64,000 nt of DNA from the NCBI GenBank assembly GCA_947683425.1, contig CANTUQ010000058.1, positions 15,377,501 to 15,441,500 of the forward strand, given 5' to 3'. Shown in pieces: positions 47,881 to 59,092 of this stretch. Positions within the stretch are counted from its first letter, which is position 1, and each line of letters begins with the position of its first letter. The notes under the pieces are model-generated. The model did no database searches. It saw nothing but the letters and a program-made list of their open reading frames with translations, and was not told the origin of the DNA. Made by a program: the position numbers and the translations under genes. The stretch is from Excoecaria cochinchinensis (lineage: Eukaryota; Streptophyta; Magnoliopsida; Malpighiales; Euphorbiaceae).

Positions 47881-50800
47881 GTTCACTATGCCGACACCAG
47901 TTCTCTACAAGACACAAGTTGGGTTCTTGATACCAGTGCTTCCTATTTTGTCACAAATGACCTGCGAAATTTATCTCTACATGCACCATATGAGGGCTTG
48001 GATGAGCTTCAACTCACTGATGGTTCAGGTTTGCAAATAACATACTTTGGCTCTAAATCTTTAAATTTTCCATCAAAATCTTGTTCCTTAACAAATGTTC
48101 TTTGTGTTCCTTCTGCTCAAACAAATTTATTGTCTGTTTCTCAATTTTGTCACACTAATAATTCTTCTATTGAATTTTTTTTTCCTCACTTATTTACTGT
48201 TAAGGATCTATCCACGAGGGAGATAATAAAAAAAGGGTCAATTTAGCAATCTTTATATCTCCTCTCCTCTTCAAATTCTCATTTGTCAACACCAACTGCT
48301 CATCATGTTGGCACTTCATCAATTTCTTGGCATTAAAGACTTGGTCATCCAGCTTCAAAAATTTTTAATTATGTTTTGTCTCATTTTAAATTACCTATGT
48401 CTTCCTTAAAGAATTCCTTTTGTAATTCATGTCAATGCAATAAAAGTTACAGACTTGCTTTTGACACATCTTCTTTATCCAGTACTCGTCCACTTGAATT
48501 TTTGTATTCAGATTTATGAGGACCAGCACTTGTAAAATCAAATGATGGGTTTCAATACTATTTAATTTTTGTTGATCACTACTCAAAATACATCTGGCTA
48601 TATCCTTTAAAAGCTAAGTCTGATGTTTTCTCTATTTTTCCTATTTTCTAAAAACTTGTTGAAAATGCTTTTCAAACAAAAATTGTCTCAATCTACATAG
48701 ATGGTGGGGGTGAATTTCAAGCACTTAAATCACTCTTTAGGTCTCATGGCATTAACCACCTTCAAACACCACCTCATACGCCCCAGCATAATGGTGCAGT
48801 GGAGCGACGACATCGTCACCTAGTTGAAACTGAGTTAACTCTCCTTCAAACGGCTTCCTTACCGTCTACCTACTGGTCCTTTGCTTTTCAAATTGCTGCC
48901 TACCTCATTAATTGCCTTCCCACTCCAATTTTGCAATATTCCTCACCGTTTTTCAAACTCTTTCAGAAATAACCCACCTATCAGAGTCTACGTGTGTTTG
49001 GGTGTATGTGTTATCCTTACCTTCGACCATACATGAAAAATAAATTTGATGCCAAATATATTCTTTGTTTATTTTTGGGTTACTCATTAAGTCAAAGTGC
49101 TTATCTCTGCTACAACCTCTCCACCAAACGCATGTATGTGTCCAGACATGTAGTGTTTATTGAAAGTTATTTTCCTTATACCTCAGAGTCCAATTCCACT
49201 ATCATTCCAAACTCTTGGTATGATTGTCCTACTGCTGACCCATCTCTTCAAATTTCAACGACTCATTCATTAATTCCATTTTATACCACTACTTCTCCAA
49301 ATCCTCATCCTCAATCTCCTTCTTCCTCCATAACTCTTTCTCCTTCGTTGCCAACAAATAATGTAAACTCTGTTCCTTGTGAAACTATAAATCATATTCA
49401 TCTTATGCGGACTCGTTCTCAAAATAACATCTTCAAACCCAAAATAACTTTTCTTACTACAAAACATCCACTTCCTTTTTCTCTTGAGCCAACATGTGTT
49501 ACACAAGCCTTAACCATCCTTGAATGGTGCTCTGCCATGTCAGATGAGTTTAATGCTTTGCTTAAAAATGGTACATGGGTTTTAATTCCTCCCAACTCAA
49601 AGCAAAATCTGATTGGGTGTAAATGGATATTCCAAATAAAGAAGAATGCAGATGGTTCAGTGGCAAAATACAAGGCTCGTTTGGTCGCCAAAGGCTACAA
49701 TCAACGACCTAGCATTGATTATGGTGAAACATTCAGTCCCGTTTTAAAGCCAGTCACAATTCGACTAGTTTTTACAATTACAATCACCTATAAGTGGCCA
49801 ATTCTGCAACTTGATGTCAATAACGTATTTTTACACAGGCACTACACGAAGAGGTTTTCATGAAGCAGCCTCCAGGCTTTATTGAACCCTCCAAACCGCA
49901 TCATGTGAGTAAGCTTGTTAAGGCATTATATGGCCTCAAACAGGCCCCACGGGCTTGGTATCATGCTCTTTGTAATTTTGCACTTGAATTTGGTTTCACT
50001 CAAGCTCACAACGATCACTCTTTATTTTTTTATCACAAAGATGCTATCACTTGTTATTTTCTGGTTTAAGTGGATGATTTACTTCTTACAGGCAGCGATT
50101 AATCATTCGTTCACCACTTTATTAAGTCACTTGCTCAACAATTTTCTCTTAAAGATCCTTCACCACTCAATTTGTTTCTTGGTATAGATGTGCAATCTAC
50201 AACAAAGGGTCTGTTTTTATCTCAGCACTATTATGTGCACAAATTACTTATTAAAAAATCAAATGGATGGTGCCAAACCTATTTCAACTCTTGCTACTAC
50301 TTCTCTGGTGTTTGGATCTTCTGCAACAAACCAACAACCAATTAAAGCCTCTTCTTATCGTCAAACTGTTGGTGCCTTGCAATATTTAACTTGGACTAGA
50401 CCAGATATTTGTTACTCAGTGAATAAGTTATCCCAATTCATGTATTGTCCATTACAGGTTCATTGGGATGCCTTAAAACGATTGCTGCGATATCTCAAAT
50501 CTACCATGTCATTTGGAATTCACATTACTCCTCAACCTACCTTTTTATTTCATGCCTTTTCAGATGAAAACTGGGCAGGAAATCCCACTGATCGAACCTT
50601 GACTTCTGGTTATCTGGTTTATTTGGGTAATGTTCCTATTTCATAGAGTTCTCGAAAACAAAAATCAGTTGCTCAGTCATCTGCCGAGGTAGAGTATCGT
50701 GCAGTTGCTTCTACTACTACTGAAGTTATCTGGATAAAATCGTTACTTGCAGAACTTAGAGTTCCAACCTCTCTTCCTTCTATTCATTGTGACAATATTT

Positions 50801-51010
50801 CCACCACCTATACTTGTCAAAATCTGGTGTTCCAATCCAAGATGAAACATATAAAGATTGAGGTACACTTTGTTCATGATCTTGTACAAAAAGGTCAATT
50901 GCGAGTCTCACATGTATCATCAAAAGATCAGCTGGTTGATCTCCTCACTAAGCCTCTATCCAAGACTCAGTTTGCTCTTAATGGGTCCAAGATTGGTGTC
51001 CTTGATGGGA
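47881..51010 (+). pseudogene. Copia pol part: protease, integrase, RT, RNase H
   Basis: Order is that of Ty1/copia. Protease has WVLDTSASYFVTNDL (about 47920; DSGAS-type motif altered to DTSAS). Integrase has the HHCC region (48340-48430), FVDHYSKYIWLYPLK, IDGGGEF and QHNGAVERRHRHLVE (about 48780). RT has LIGCKWIFQIKK, LQLDVNNVFLHR, ALYGLKQAPRAWY and VDDLLLT, with the catalytic Y-V-D-D box damaged by a stop just before VDD (about 50068). RNase H has SDENWAGNPTDRTLTSGY and SSAEVEYRAVAST. At least ten stops or frame shifts make it inactive. Confidence 0.9.
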
Positions 51011-51029
51011 CCTCAATCTTGCGGGGGAG

Positions 51030-51236
51030 TATTAAACCACTTACCACATCATCTACTGATTCACCAAATCAAGGAAAGGATTAAACATTAATCTCAAATA
51101 ATATTTATCAGATGTAATCTTCTCTATTGTATATTTAAAATTTATGTTATTAAACAAACTCTTGTATTATCTATATATTCTGTAAGTAATGAAAATCATG
51201 GAAGTGTCTTTCTGCTGCAAACTATCATTCTCTTTA
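51030..51236 (+). repeat. 3' LTR of the copia element
   Basis: Second 207-bp copy, preceded by the purine tract and followed by AAGGA. Confidence 0.9.
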
Positions 51237-51241
51237 AAGGA

Positions 51242-51467
51242 TACATCTAAATATATTAATTCATATTGTAAGCGTTCTCTTAACCATATTTGTGAAATAT
51301 CGGGTAGAAAAAAGAAAAAAGTTAATGATTTTGATTTGAATCTCCCTGTTGATGATTGTTTCAATTTGAACAAGTTTCCAGAGAAAGAAGGTGAAGTTTA
51401 TGAAGATAAAGAACTCCAGAAAACACTTCAAGCAATGTTGAATATTTATCTTCCTAATTTCTATTAA
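51242..51467 (+). CDS. Small plus-strand ORF in the mariner with a DLNLP motif
   Basis: About 73 codons after the copia TSD end in TAA at 51467. Seen text includes ICEISGRKKKKVNDFDLNLP, then NLNKFPEKEG and an acidic helix-like part (EDKELQKTLQAMLNIYLPNF). DLNLP is the form of plant EAR repression motifs, but it also resembles the DLN text at the start of the mariner transposase (EIDLNVQYND). The ATG inside the left copia TSD (46655-46657) is in frame with it, so the insertion appears to have hit its start codon. The family is unknown, and it may be a partial inverted copy of the transposase start. It is probably not expressed now. Confidence 0.4.
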
Positions 51468-52499
51468 AAAAAGAAAGGAAAAACCAGTAAGTATATTTAT
51501 TTTTCAATGTTGGAATTTGTTTGTAACTCCAAAACTCACATGATTGTATGTATGGGTATGTAGTTTATTGATAAGTTTTTTTTTTCCATTTTCTGCAGCA
51601 AGCAAGACTTTTTAAATTCTCAGTTATAAGCAAATGAGCCTAGCTTTTAAATGTTCAATGTATGAAATACTGCAATATGTTAACCATATTATGAGACAAA
51701 ATCAAATATGAACAATAGGGCAAATAAACAAGAATTTTTTTTTGGTCTTTAAGTTGAAAATAACCAAAGTTGAAGAACTTATCTTTGGGTTCTGTTCTTT
51801 AAGCTTTTAAATATACATATGATATAATCATGTGGATGCTTCAGTAGGCAATGAAAACATTTTGAGGGTAATATTTTTGGTCTTTAAGTTGAAAATAACC
51901 AAAGTTGAAGAACTTATTTTTGGGTTCTGTTCTTAATCCAAATTAAAACTAGTGAAATGACAAATGGAGATCACTAGTCAATTGACAGAGCTTTTAATAA
52001 AACAAATTGACATCTTCTTATTTGAAAATAAACCACAACTACTGTTCATGTATGGTACTATTCAAGTGGACTGTGTTCTTGCATGGCTACTTAGCAAATT
52101 TTAGAAAATCAACTACTTGGCAAAATCATAAAATTTGGTAATAGCAGCAAAAGCAAAATAAACTGACACTAAGTTTTAACATTAGCAGAATAATTCCAAT
52201 GAATAACCACATCATATAGCTTGATTCTACTAAGCAAAGAAACATTATGCAAAATATAACACATGATCTGCATAGCTGAACTTTCAATCTGGACAATGCA
52301 CCACAGTCTTCCTTCTATTGTTCCACACAAACACATCAGATGCAGCAAGTTTAACTGAAATAACACAAACACATCAGAGAATAATTTAAACATCAGTAAT
52401 GAATCTCATAAAGCAATAATAAAATGGATCAATAATTAAAATAATACAAATAAAGTACACTTAACTAAGAGATAGATAAAGTACTAAAAAATCATATAT

Positions 52500-54227
52500 C
52501 ACATGTTTCATCATCCAGCTAAACTTATTGATCTAAATAATGAATTATTTCTTGTACCAAGGCAGCATTGCATTAGATTTGAGAAGGAAGTGCACCTCTA
52601 CGTTCCAACACTGATTTGTTTATATGTGGAATTTTATACCGTTGGGAACCTTTTGCCTTCATGATTTCTACCATGCATAGCTGCAAGGTCAAAAATATGT
52701 AATCTGATTTGACTGTAGGAAAAGCTTCAAATGACTTCACAACAGCACTAATCAGCTCATCAACAGTTTTTGGTGCCTCTTTATATTGCAATGACTGAAT
52801 AGCAGCAAAAAATCCAAGATCTAAGACATTCAAATCAGGAGAATTTGTAGGTTAACTAATCAAACGGATATCAAATCCATCTTTTGTAGCTGCTCGACGA
52901 AAATCAGAGTCATCATTACTAATGTGTGTTTTCGCATTATCTTTTTGAATAAAGATTGGATAATTCAACTCCTCCCTTGGCCATTTTTCCTTAATGGCAA
53001 GTAGTACATTTTCAATCAAGTAGAACTTTATAACTTCCCTATTAACTGAAGTTAATGGCTTTATTTCCATGGTCCCTGCAACTCTGTTAATACTACTTCT
53101 TTTAGCAGGTTCTTCAGTGACAAAAGGGAACACCCCAATTTTTCTAGAGAAAATCTAATTTCTTTCTGTATCAAACCTTGGCCGAGCTAAAGCAACCAAA
53201 AACATAACCTTCCCGATGAAGTTTTTACTCTTACATGTACGCAATGGATCTTCTTCGGTCGGAAGTAAGTAGTAATTTTCTGATTTTTTGGTCATATGAA
53301 ACCATTTTTTATCTATATGAACCATATTATACATACCATTGAAACTTGGATCATGTGGTATGGTACTTGCATCGAGCATCGACAAACAGAAACGTAATCT
53401 TGATATTTTATTTTCTTCCTTAAGAAAAAGCTTTATAGCATTTGAATGACGTCATATTTCTCCGAATTGTAGACGCCTAAGTAATGTACCTGTGCTTATA
53501 TTTATAGATGAAGATAAAGATCGGAGAGTTGTTTGTCTATGCAAAGGAACATTACGAATTTGATCAAAATTAATTGATATTCTCTTCCGACCACAATTTT
53601 TTGTCTTTTTATGCGAGACATCAACATTTGTACCACAATCTTTTGCTTGTTTCCAAATACGCTGAACATAGCGTATTGGAACAGAAAACGATGATGCCAC
53701 CATTGTTGTCACCCATCTGCTCAGTTTTCCATCAACACTTTTTTTGTAGTAACATTTCATAATAGCTTGGCGTTTTTCATTACTTAATACCATTTTTTTC
53801 TACACTCATGCGTTGATGGTGTTTCCACATTTTTATCACCTTTATTGACATCTGTTTAACAAAAAGAACATGAAATCATTAGCGAAGAATTTCCCTAGTT
53901 ATATGTCCTCTGACAGTAATTGAAAATCTACAAACACAACTTATATTTAAAGCATTTTCTCATGAAATGTACATGAAATAAACACAACTTCAAGCATTTT
54001 CTCATGGAGTAGAAAATACCAAAATTCAAATTTTCTTCTGATTCTAGCACATGAGCTGAACCACAATCTCTTTCGTTGTTTATGTCTAATAATGGAGAGT
54101 TTGGACTGATATTGAGGTCTGGCAAATTGAAACTAAACTTCTCTTGAACTTCAGAATTTATTGGTTGCCCAACATCATTGTATTGCACATTCAAATCAAT
54201 TTCTAACAAAGGCATCCTTTTAGCCAT
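52500..54227 (-). pseudogene. Mariner transposase (plant DD39D type), decayed
   Basis: On the minus strand an N-terminal exon (ATG at 54227; LLEIDLNVQYND, FNLPDLNISPNSPLLD) is followed, after a probable intron ending near 53850, by a helix-turn-helix part (LSNEKRQAIMKCYYKKSVDG, SVPIRYVQRIWKQAKDCG, about 53784-53640). The catalytic core has VHIDKKWF (first D, about 53315), IFIQKDNAKTH (second D, about 52950) and NSPDLNVLDLGFF (third D, about 52815). The second and third D are 39 residues apart, the DD39D spacing of plant mariner. Stops occur before the third motif (near 52857), near 53155 and near 53450. It would have cut and pasted the element at TA sites; it is now inactive. Confidence 0.85.
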
Positions 54228-54462
54228 ATTTCAAAAAAAATATTACTGTGATTAAACATAAGCTGAAAATTCATGTAGTAGTAATTTTTAAAGGGCAATC
54301 AAAAGGTCATAGCTTTTTTTTGGCGAAAAGAATGATAGATTAGAGTCCTGTTTTTTTATTTTGGAAAAAGACAAGACTTTGTTAGTGAATGCAATTAATA
54401 TAGTAAGGGTAACAAAGTCTTTTAATAGTGGAGTAATTATATTTCTTAATTACTGTGCATTC

Positions 54463-54496
54463 TTCTCAAGCGTCATCTATTTTGACACAGAGGGAG
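54463..54496 (-). repeat. Mariner right TIR
   Basis: On the minus strand CTCCCTCTGTGTCAAAATAG, then ATGACGCTTGAG, next to the TA duplication. Confidence 0.85.
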
Positions 54497-54498
54497 TA

Positions 54499-54729
54499 TC
54501 ATTTAACCTTTAAAAACATTCAACACATACCATACAAGCCATAAAAATTATATATATGTAAACATAATAAAAAAAAATTACATAAACGTTATAATTTATC
54601 GTTTATTAATAAGAACAAGTGGTCGATGATACAATATGACTTTTCAAGATAATAAACAAAAATAATTCAAATTAATATCACTGATATAAGCATGAATAAC
54701 AAAATTAAAATAAAAAATGAGTTGATAGT
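54499..54729. other. AT-rich spacer between mariner and element E
   Basis: No gene or repeat border except the flank of element E. The five bases next to E (ATAGT, 54725-54729) are the expected TSD, but the other side is outside the window. Confidence 0.4.
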
Positions 54730-55271
54730 TGATACCTATTTGAAAGAGGTTTAATAAGTGTGTGTTTGGACTCAGTGCATACCGCATTTGGATGATTGAA
54801 TGAGAATTGATAAAGCTTAAATCGTCTTTATCTCAAAAAGAGGGAGAGTCGATCGGATGAGAGAACCCTGCAAGAGAAAGTACCCGGTCGGACCAGGTGT
54901 AAGCACTCCAAAGCTTAAGTTAGTAGCTTTTAGAGAGAGAATGCTTTAAAGATAGAATTTCAGAGATTCAATACCTGGTGCCACTGTTGGTTGGGCTATT
55001 TATAAGAGACAGTTGAGGTGCACTTGAGTGCTTGGGGTGTTATAACTGGTAGATAGAGTAGGTGTGCGGCGAAGTGACAGGGAGCAGGTGAGGGCATGGG
55101 CGCTGCCTTGTGTTAGACGGCTGATGGGACTGGTGGTCATATTATCCGATCGGGCGTGTTCGCTGCCTTAGAGCTCACGTCTGCTACTCTTTGTTATTGG
55201 GCGTTGGGCCTTGCCAGTGGATTGGGCCGACTGAGTGGGCCTCTTTGCAAATGTTGTTTGCATGGTTATTA
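54730..55271 (-). repeat. 3' LTR of element E
   Basis: On the minus strand it starts TAATAACCATG (T1: TGATAACCG, so G to A at the second base) and ends AAATAGGTATCA. A TATA box CTTATAAATAGCCC lies near 54994-55007. The purine tract CGAGGGGGGACAAG (55272-55285, minus) precedes it, as CTAGGGGGAGAC does in T1. Confidence 0.7.
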
Positions 55272-55504
55272 CTTGTCCCCCCTCGAACTGGTCCGATCGG
55301 GCATGAATTTGCCTTGAGTAAATCCGTTCGGATAGTGCCCGCTCTGAATTGTTCTGCTCGGTAGACATACGTTGGCGGGATTTTTGAATTTTGCACAACG
55401 CTTTTTCTAAAGAGGCGCGTCTGTTTATACAACTGTCTTCATTTAATGCTGCGCGTGCTCAGAGGGTGGCGCTTCATTCTTCGTACAGTCATTATGCCTT
55501 TAGG

Positions 55505-55566
55505 ACACGTGGCATATAGCTAGTGGTGAGATGGTTGGCGTGCCCTAGAAGTTTTGCCTATAAATA
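55505..55566 (+). promoter_or_regulatory. Promoter of the E antisense gene (G-box and TATA)
   Basis: CACGTG (55505-55510) is followed by TATAAATA (55559-55566) on the plus strand, outside the LTR and about 250 bases before the ATG at 55819. A pyrimidine-rich leader and a possible intron donor (CAAGTAAGTA, 55703-55712) follow. Confidence 0.5.
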
Positions 55567-58500
55567 GGGCAATTTTTGTGCAGTTTTCTCTTCACTTTTG
55601 CAATCCCTAGCGAAACTTTGCCAAAAAATTTTCTCGCTCTCTTTGAGTTCCAGCAAGCCTCTTTTGCTTCTTTCCAAAAATTTTTCAAGTTACCCATTAT
55701 CAAGTAAGTACCTCCTTCACACTTCTCTCCAATTTCTCCTTGTTTTTGATTTTTCATCTGCATTCATTCCCTTTAGAAGTCAGGGATTTGCATTTCTTCC
55801 TTCTTTTCTCTGTCAAAAATGGCTTTCAGTAGCAACCAGTCAATAGATAGAAGCTTCATGGAGGAATACAGGGGTAAGTCACTAGTTGAGCGCTGCTCCC
55901 GACTGAGCCCTAGAGAGGTGGCTGAGGTTCCTGCCAAGTATGGTTTTCCCGACGACATTTTTGTCATTTCGTGCCCCGATTCCATGGTGGTGACAGAGGG
56001 GCCATTTAGAAAAGACCAAAATGAGTGGTTCGTCTGTCATTTGTGGAGTTTGGATGCAGGAATGTGTTTCCCTTTCGGCGCATTTGAGATTGCTGTGTTG
56101 AAGGGTTATGGCATCGCCCCCAACCAACTGCATCCAAATGGGTGGAGATCGGTGGCATGCTTCAAGATCTTATGCCAAATAGAGGGAGTATCCCCAACCT
56201 TGGATCTCTTTACCCACTTCTTCTACATCTCCTGTCGAAGTGATGGAACAGAATACTTCTTCACCAACTGACCGAAGAAGAAACTGATCAACATCTTGAC
56301 CTCCATGAAGGGGTTCAAGGAGAGATACTTCCTGGCGAGAATGGCTGGCGGCTTTCGTATGAGTCTTGCCCGATCGGCGGAGGCCAATATCCTGAAGGAC
56401 CAAGCCGCCGGGCAATCTATGTATGAGGCTGACATCAAAAAGTTGATGGACGCCGTAGCCAGGAACGGAGGGCCTTACGAGTCCAAGTACCTCTTAAGGA
56501 CATTGTGCGGGTCCTTTAACTCTAAGGCTGCCGAAAATGCAGAATGTGAGCATTAGGGTCGGAGTGGAAGGAGCATCTCAAATTCATAATCATGCATTGC
56601 ATATGCATTAAATGTCTCTTTTATGAGAGAAAACTTATCTTGTTTGTATTTGTGATGCAGTTGCGATGGTTGGAGGGGGTGACATATCATTGCGGCTAGG
56701 CACTCGAGCTGTAGCTAAGAGAGAAGCCGATCGGAAGGCCGGGGAGGAGAGGAAGAGGCAAAAGATCTTGCATGCTTCAGAAGTACAGCAATTGCGGCAG
56801 GGTTCAAAAGACTCTTCCTCCGCCGCTGCCCCAATCGCTGCCATCTTGGTTTCTGCTGCTCCTCCCATGAGCGTTGCTGCTGCAATTGCCTCAACCGCTT
56901 GTCAACCTCCAATCACCTCAGGTCCCTCGGTGCCTCAACTGAAAGTAGGGAACCAGCCCCTTCGTAGGCGAAAGATGGTACTCTGAGATGAGTCAAAGGA
57001 GGAAGAAATGCCTGGAGCTGTCTATCCTCCTGATATTCAAACTTTGAGGGAGATGGCTCAGAGGAGGCCGGCACGGCTGGACGAGGCCGCACAGAAGCAG
57101 GCCAAGGAAAATGCCGGGAAGAGGGCCGCTGATGTGGTGGCCAAAGGCAAAACTGTTGTGCCGAGTGAGCCGGCTCGGAGACCGGACAGGCGACCTATGC
57201 CTTTGAAGGAGAACTTTGGCAGCGACTGGTCAACAAGCAACAAAGTGGTTGCCAGTTATCTTTGCTGGGGCATTCTTCAGGAGGATGACTTCAAGGTCAT
57301 GGGAAATCCCAGCTCGCTCGGCCGAGAGCTCAGTATGTGCAACCAGCAAACCCTGGAGGTGAGATTTAGCCGCTTTGATTTTTGTTACCTAAAAATTGGC
57401 AAAACCCTTCTTTGCTAATATTGTTGTTTTCTTCTTCTTATAGCTGATCAAGAGGGATTAGCGCTTGCACGGCATGGGCAGCCTTTTGGAGGCAAAATCA
57501 AAAGACGCTGCCAAGGCGAGGGGGGAGGTGTCACAACCCAAAATAGCCCTAGTCGGATTATGCATGCTAAGTCGGGACCGGAAGGGTATTTCGGTAATTT
57601 GTGCTTGAGAAATTTGGAGTGTTAAGGACCTAATTGAAAAGATAATTAAGTTTGTAAGAAAAGAAAGGTGTAAGTGAGTGAAGTGTAATTTGTCTAAGGA
57701 TTTAAGAGCATTAAGACAAGATATTTATTAAGGAAAGGTTTGGTGCATGTGAGGGTATGGTACTTTGATTTGGAATGTTTAAGTGGAGTTTGGGGTCCAA
57801 TTGGACGTTGCCAAGTGAACTGTTAGGTAGGCATTGAAAGAAGAAAAAGAAGAAAAAGAAGAAGAGAGAAGAGGGAACACAGATTTTTGGTTTGGCTTTC
57901 CCGTGTCCCTCATCTCACGCTCCTTCTTCTTCTTCACTTCTCCTTTCTCTTTGTTTTTCCTTTCATTCCCGTTGGCTTGGGTTGTGGTTGGCTTGGTGGA
58001 GTTTGTACTTTGCTTGAAGAGGTAAGTTGGAGTTTAACGTACTGTTCTTCTTCTTCATCTTCCTGGTTTTACTTCAGTTAGGGTTTGAACTAAGGATTTG
58101 TGGGTTTCTTGTTTGTGCAAGTTTTGGATTGTAAGAAGAAGCAAAGCAAAGGCAAGGAAAGGATTGAGGACTGATCTTGAAGCTTAAAGTGTGATTTTGG
58201 ATCTTCGATTCCAGGTTTGGGAGTGTTTTGGATTGCATGCAGTGTTTGAACTTCTCTGTTTTTCAATCTCAGTTGATTGTTTGTGCCATATTTCTCACTA
58301 GACTTATAATGTGTTTGCATGGTCTAATTACTGGAATTTGATGTGGTTTAGAATGTGTACATGCATGATTAAGTGAATAGATGTGTTAGTAATGCATGAC
58401 AAGAATTGATTTGGAAGTTCTGAGTTTGTGTTATGAACCTACTGTAACTTTTAGGCTTTTAGGGTTTATATTCTTGAATGGGTTTATGCATGATTTTGAT

Positions 58501-58705
58501 TGGTTGATTGTGGAATTAATTGCAATTATTTTGTTTATGATGTTTGGAAGATCGACTGTAAGGTAAGATGAGTTTGGATGTGTTTTGAATCAGATTGAAA
58601 ATGATTTTTATTGAGTTCTTTGAATTATGGGTAACCTGGAAATGGGAAATCACGTTTCTGAGTAATTTCCATATCCAGTGTGTCGTGAATTCCCTGAGAG
58701 AGACA

Positions 58706-59092
58706 AGTCACGAGACGTGACTCCCAGTCACGCCACGTGACTCCGTCTCCTAGTCACGACGTGTGACTTCTCGGCGGGCTGGACGTAGCGAGGCGTGACC
58801 CTTAGTCGCGAAGCGTGACTGTCTCTCTATGTGAGAAGAAAGTCACGTCTCGTGACTTAGAGTCACGACGTGATTCTTGAAAAGGGCAAGGCGGGACTCC
58901 AGTCGCGAAGCGTGACTTCCTCTCTCTGTGAGAGGAAAGTCACGTCTCGTGACTTAGAGTCACGGCATGACTCTTGTGAGGCCAGGCGTGACATAGAGTC
59001 ACGTCCCGTGACTCTCTAGCAGGTCACGAGACGTGACACTAGGTCACGACGTGACCTTCCTGAGGTCAGTCACGAGTCGTGACACGGCTCGT
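58706..59092 (+). repeat. Array of 17-bp palindromes in solo LTR D
   Basis: AGTCACGAGACGTGACT (58706), AGTCACGCCACGTGACT (58726), AGTCACGACGTGTGACT (58752) and about ten more complete or half copies up to 59092, some with CGCGAAGCG cores (AGTCGCGAAGCGTGACT). Early copies are 20 bases apart, as in LTR A. A longer unit of about 110 bases seems to repeat once (58815 and 58908). Confidence 0.85.

Larger units (their letters stand above)
46660..51236 (+). mobile_element. Ty1/copia retrotransposon with 207-bp LTRs
   Basis: LTRs at 46660-46866 and 51030-51236 are both 207 bases. The primer-binding site TGGTACCAGAGC (46867-46878) follows the 5' LTR and fits the initiator-Met tRNA type with one change. 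The purine tract GCGGGGGAG (51021-51029) precedes the 3' LTR. Flanks ATGGA (46655-46659) and AAGGA (51237-51241) are a TSD with one mismatch. The LTR starts TA instead of TG, probably a decayed G. The element sits inside the mariner. Its gag-pol is complete in layout but broken. Confidence 0.9.
28512..54496 (-). mobile_element. Plant mariner-like element, split by two nested insertions
   Basis: The left end CTCCCTCTATTTAAAAATAG (28512) and the right end, read backwards as CTCCCTCTGTGTCAAAATAG (54496), are matching TIRs next to TA duplications (28510-28511 and 54497-54498). CTCCCTCNGT ends are typical of plant mariner and Stowaway elements. Taking out solo LTR A (28601-46480), the copia element (46660-51236) and their TSDs leaves about 3.5 kb. 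The transposase is read on the minus strand from the right end. The stretch 51470-52500 is AT-rich and holds a duplicated phrase (GGTCTTTAAGTTGAAAATAA at about 51744 and 51879). Confidence 0.85.

Noticed and set aside
47572..47886. Minus-strand 104-codon frame over the copia gag
   Set aside because: Shadow of the gag frame, which has a clear zinc knuckle.
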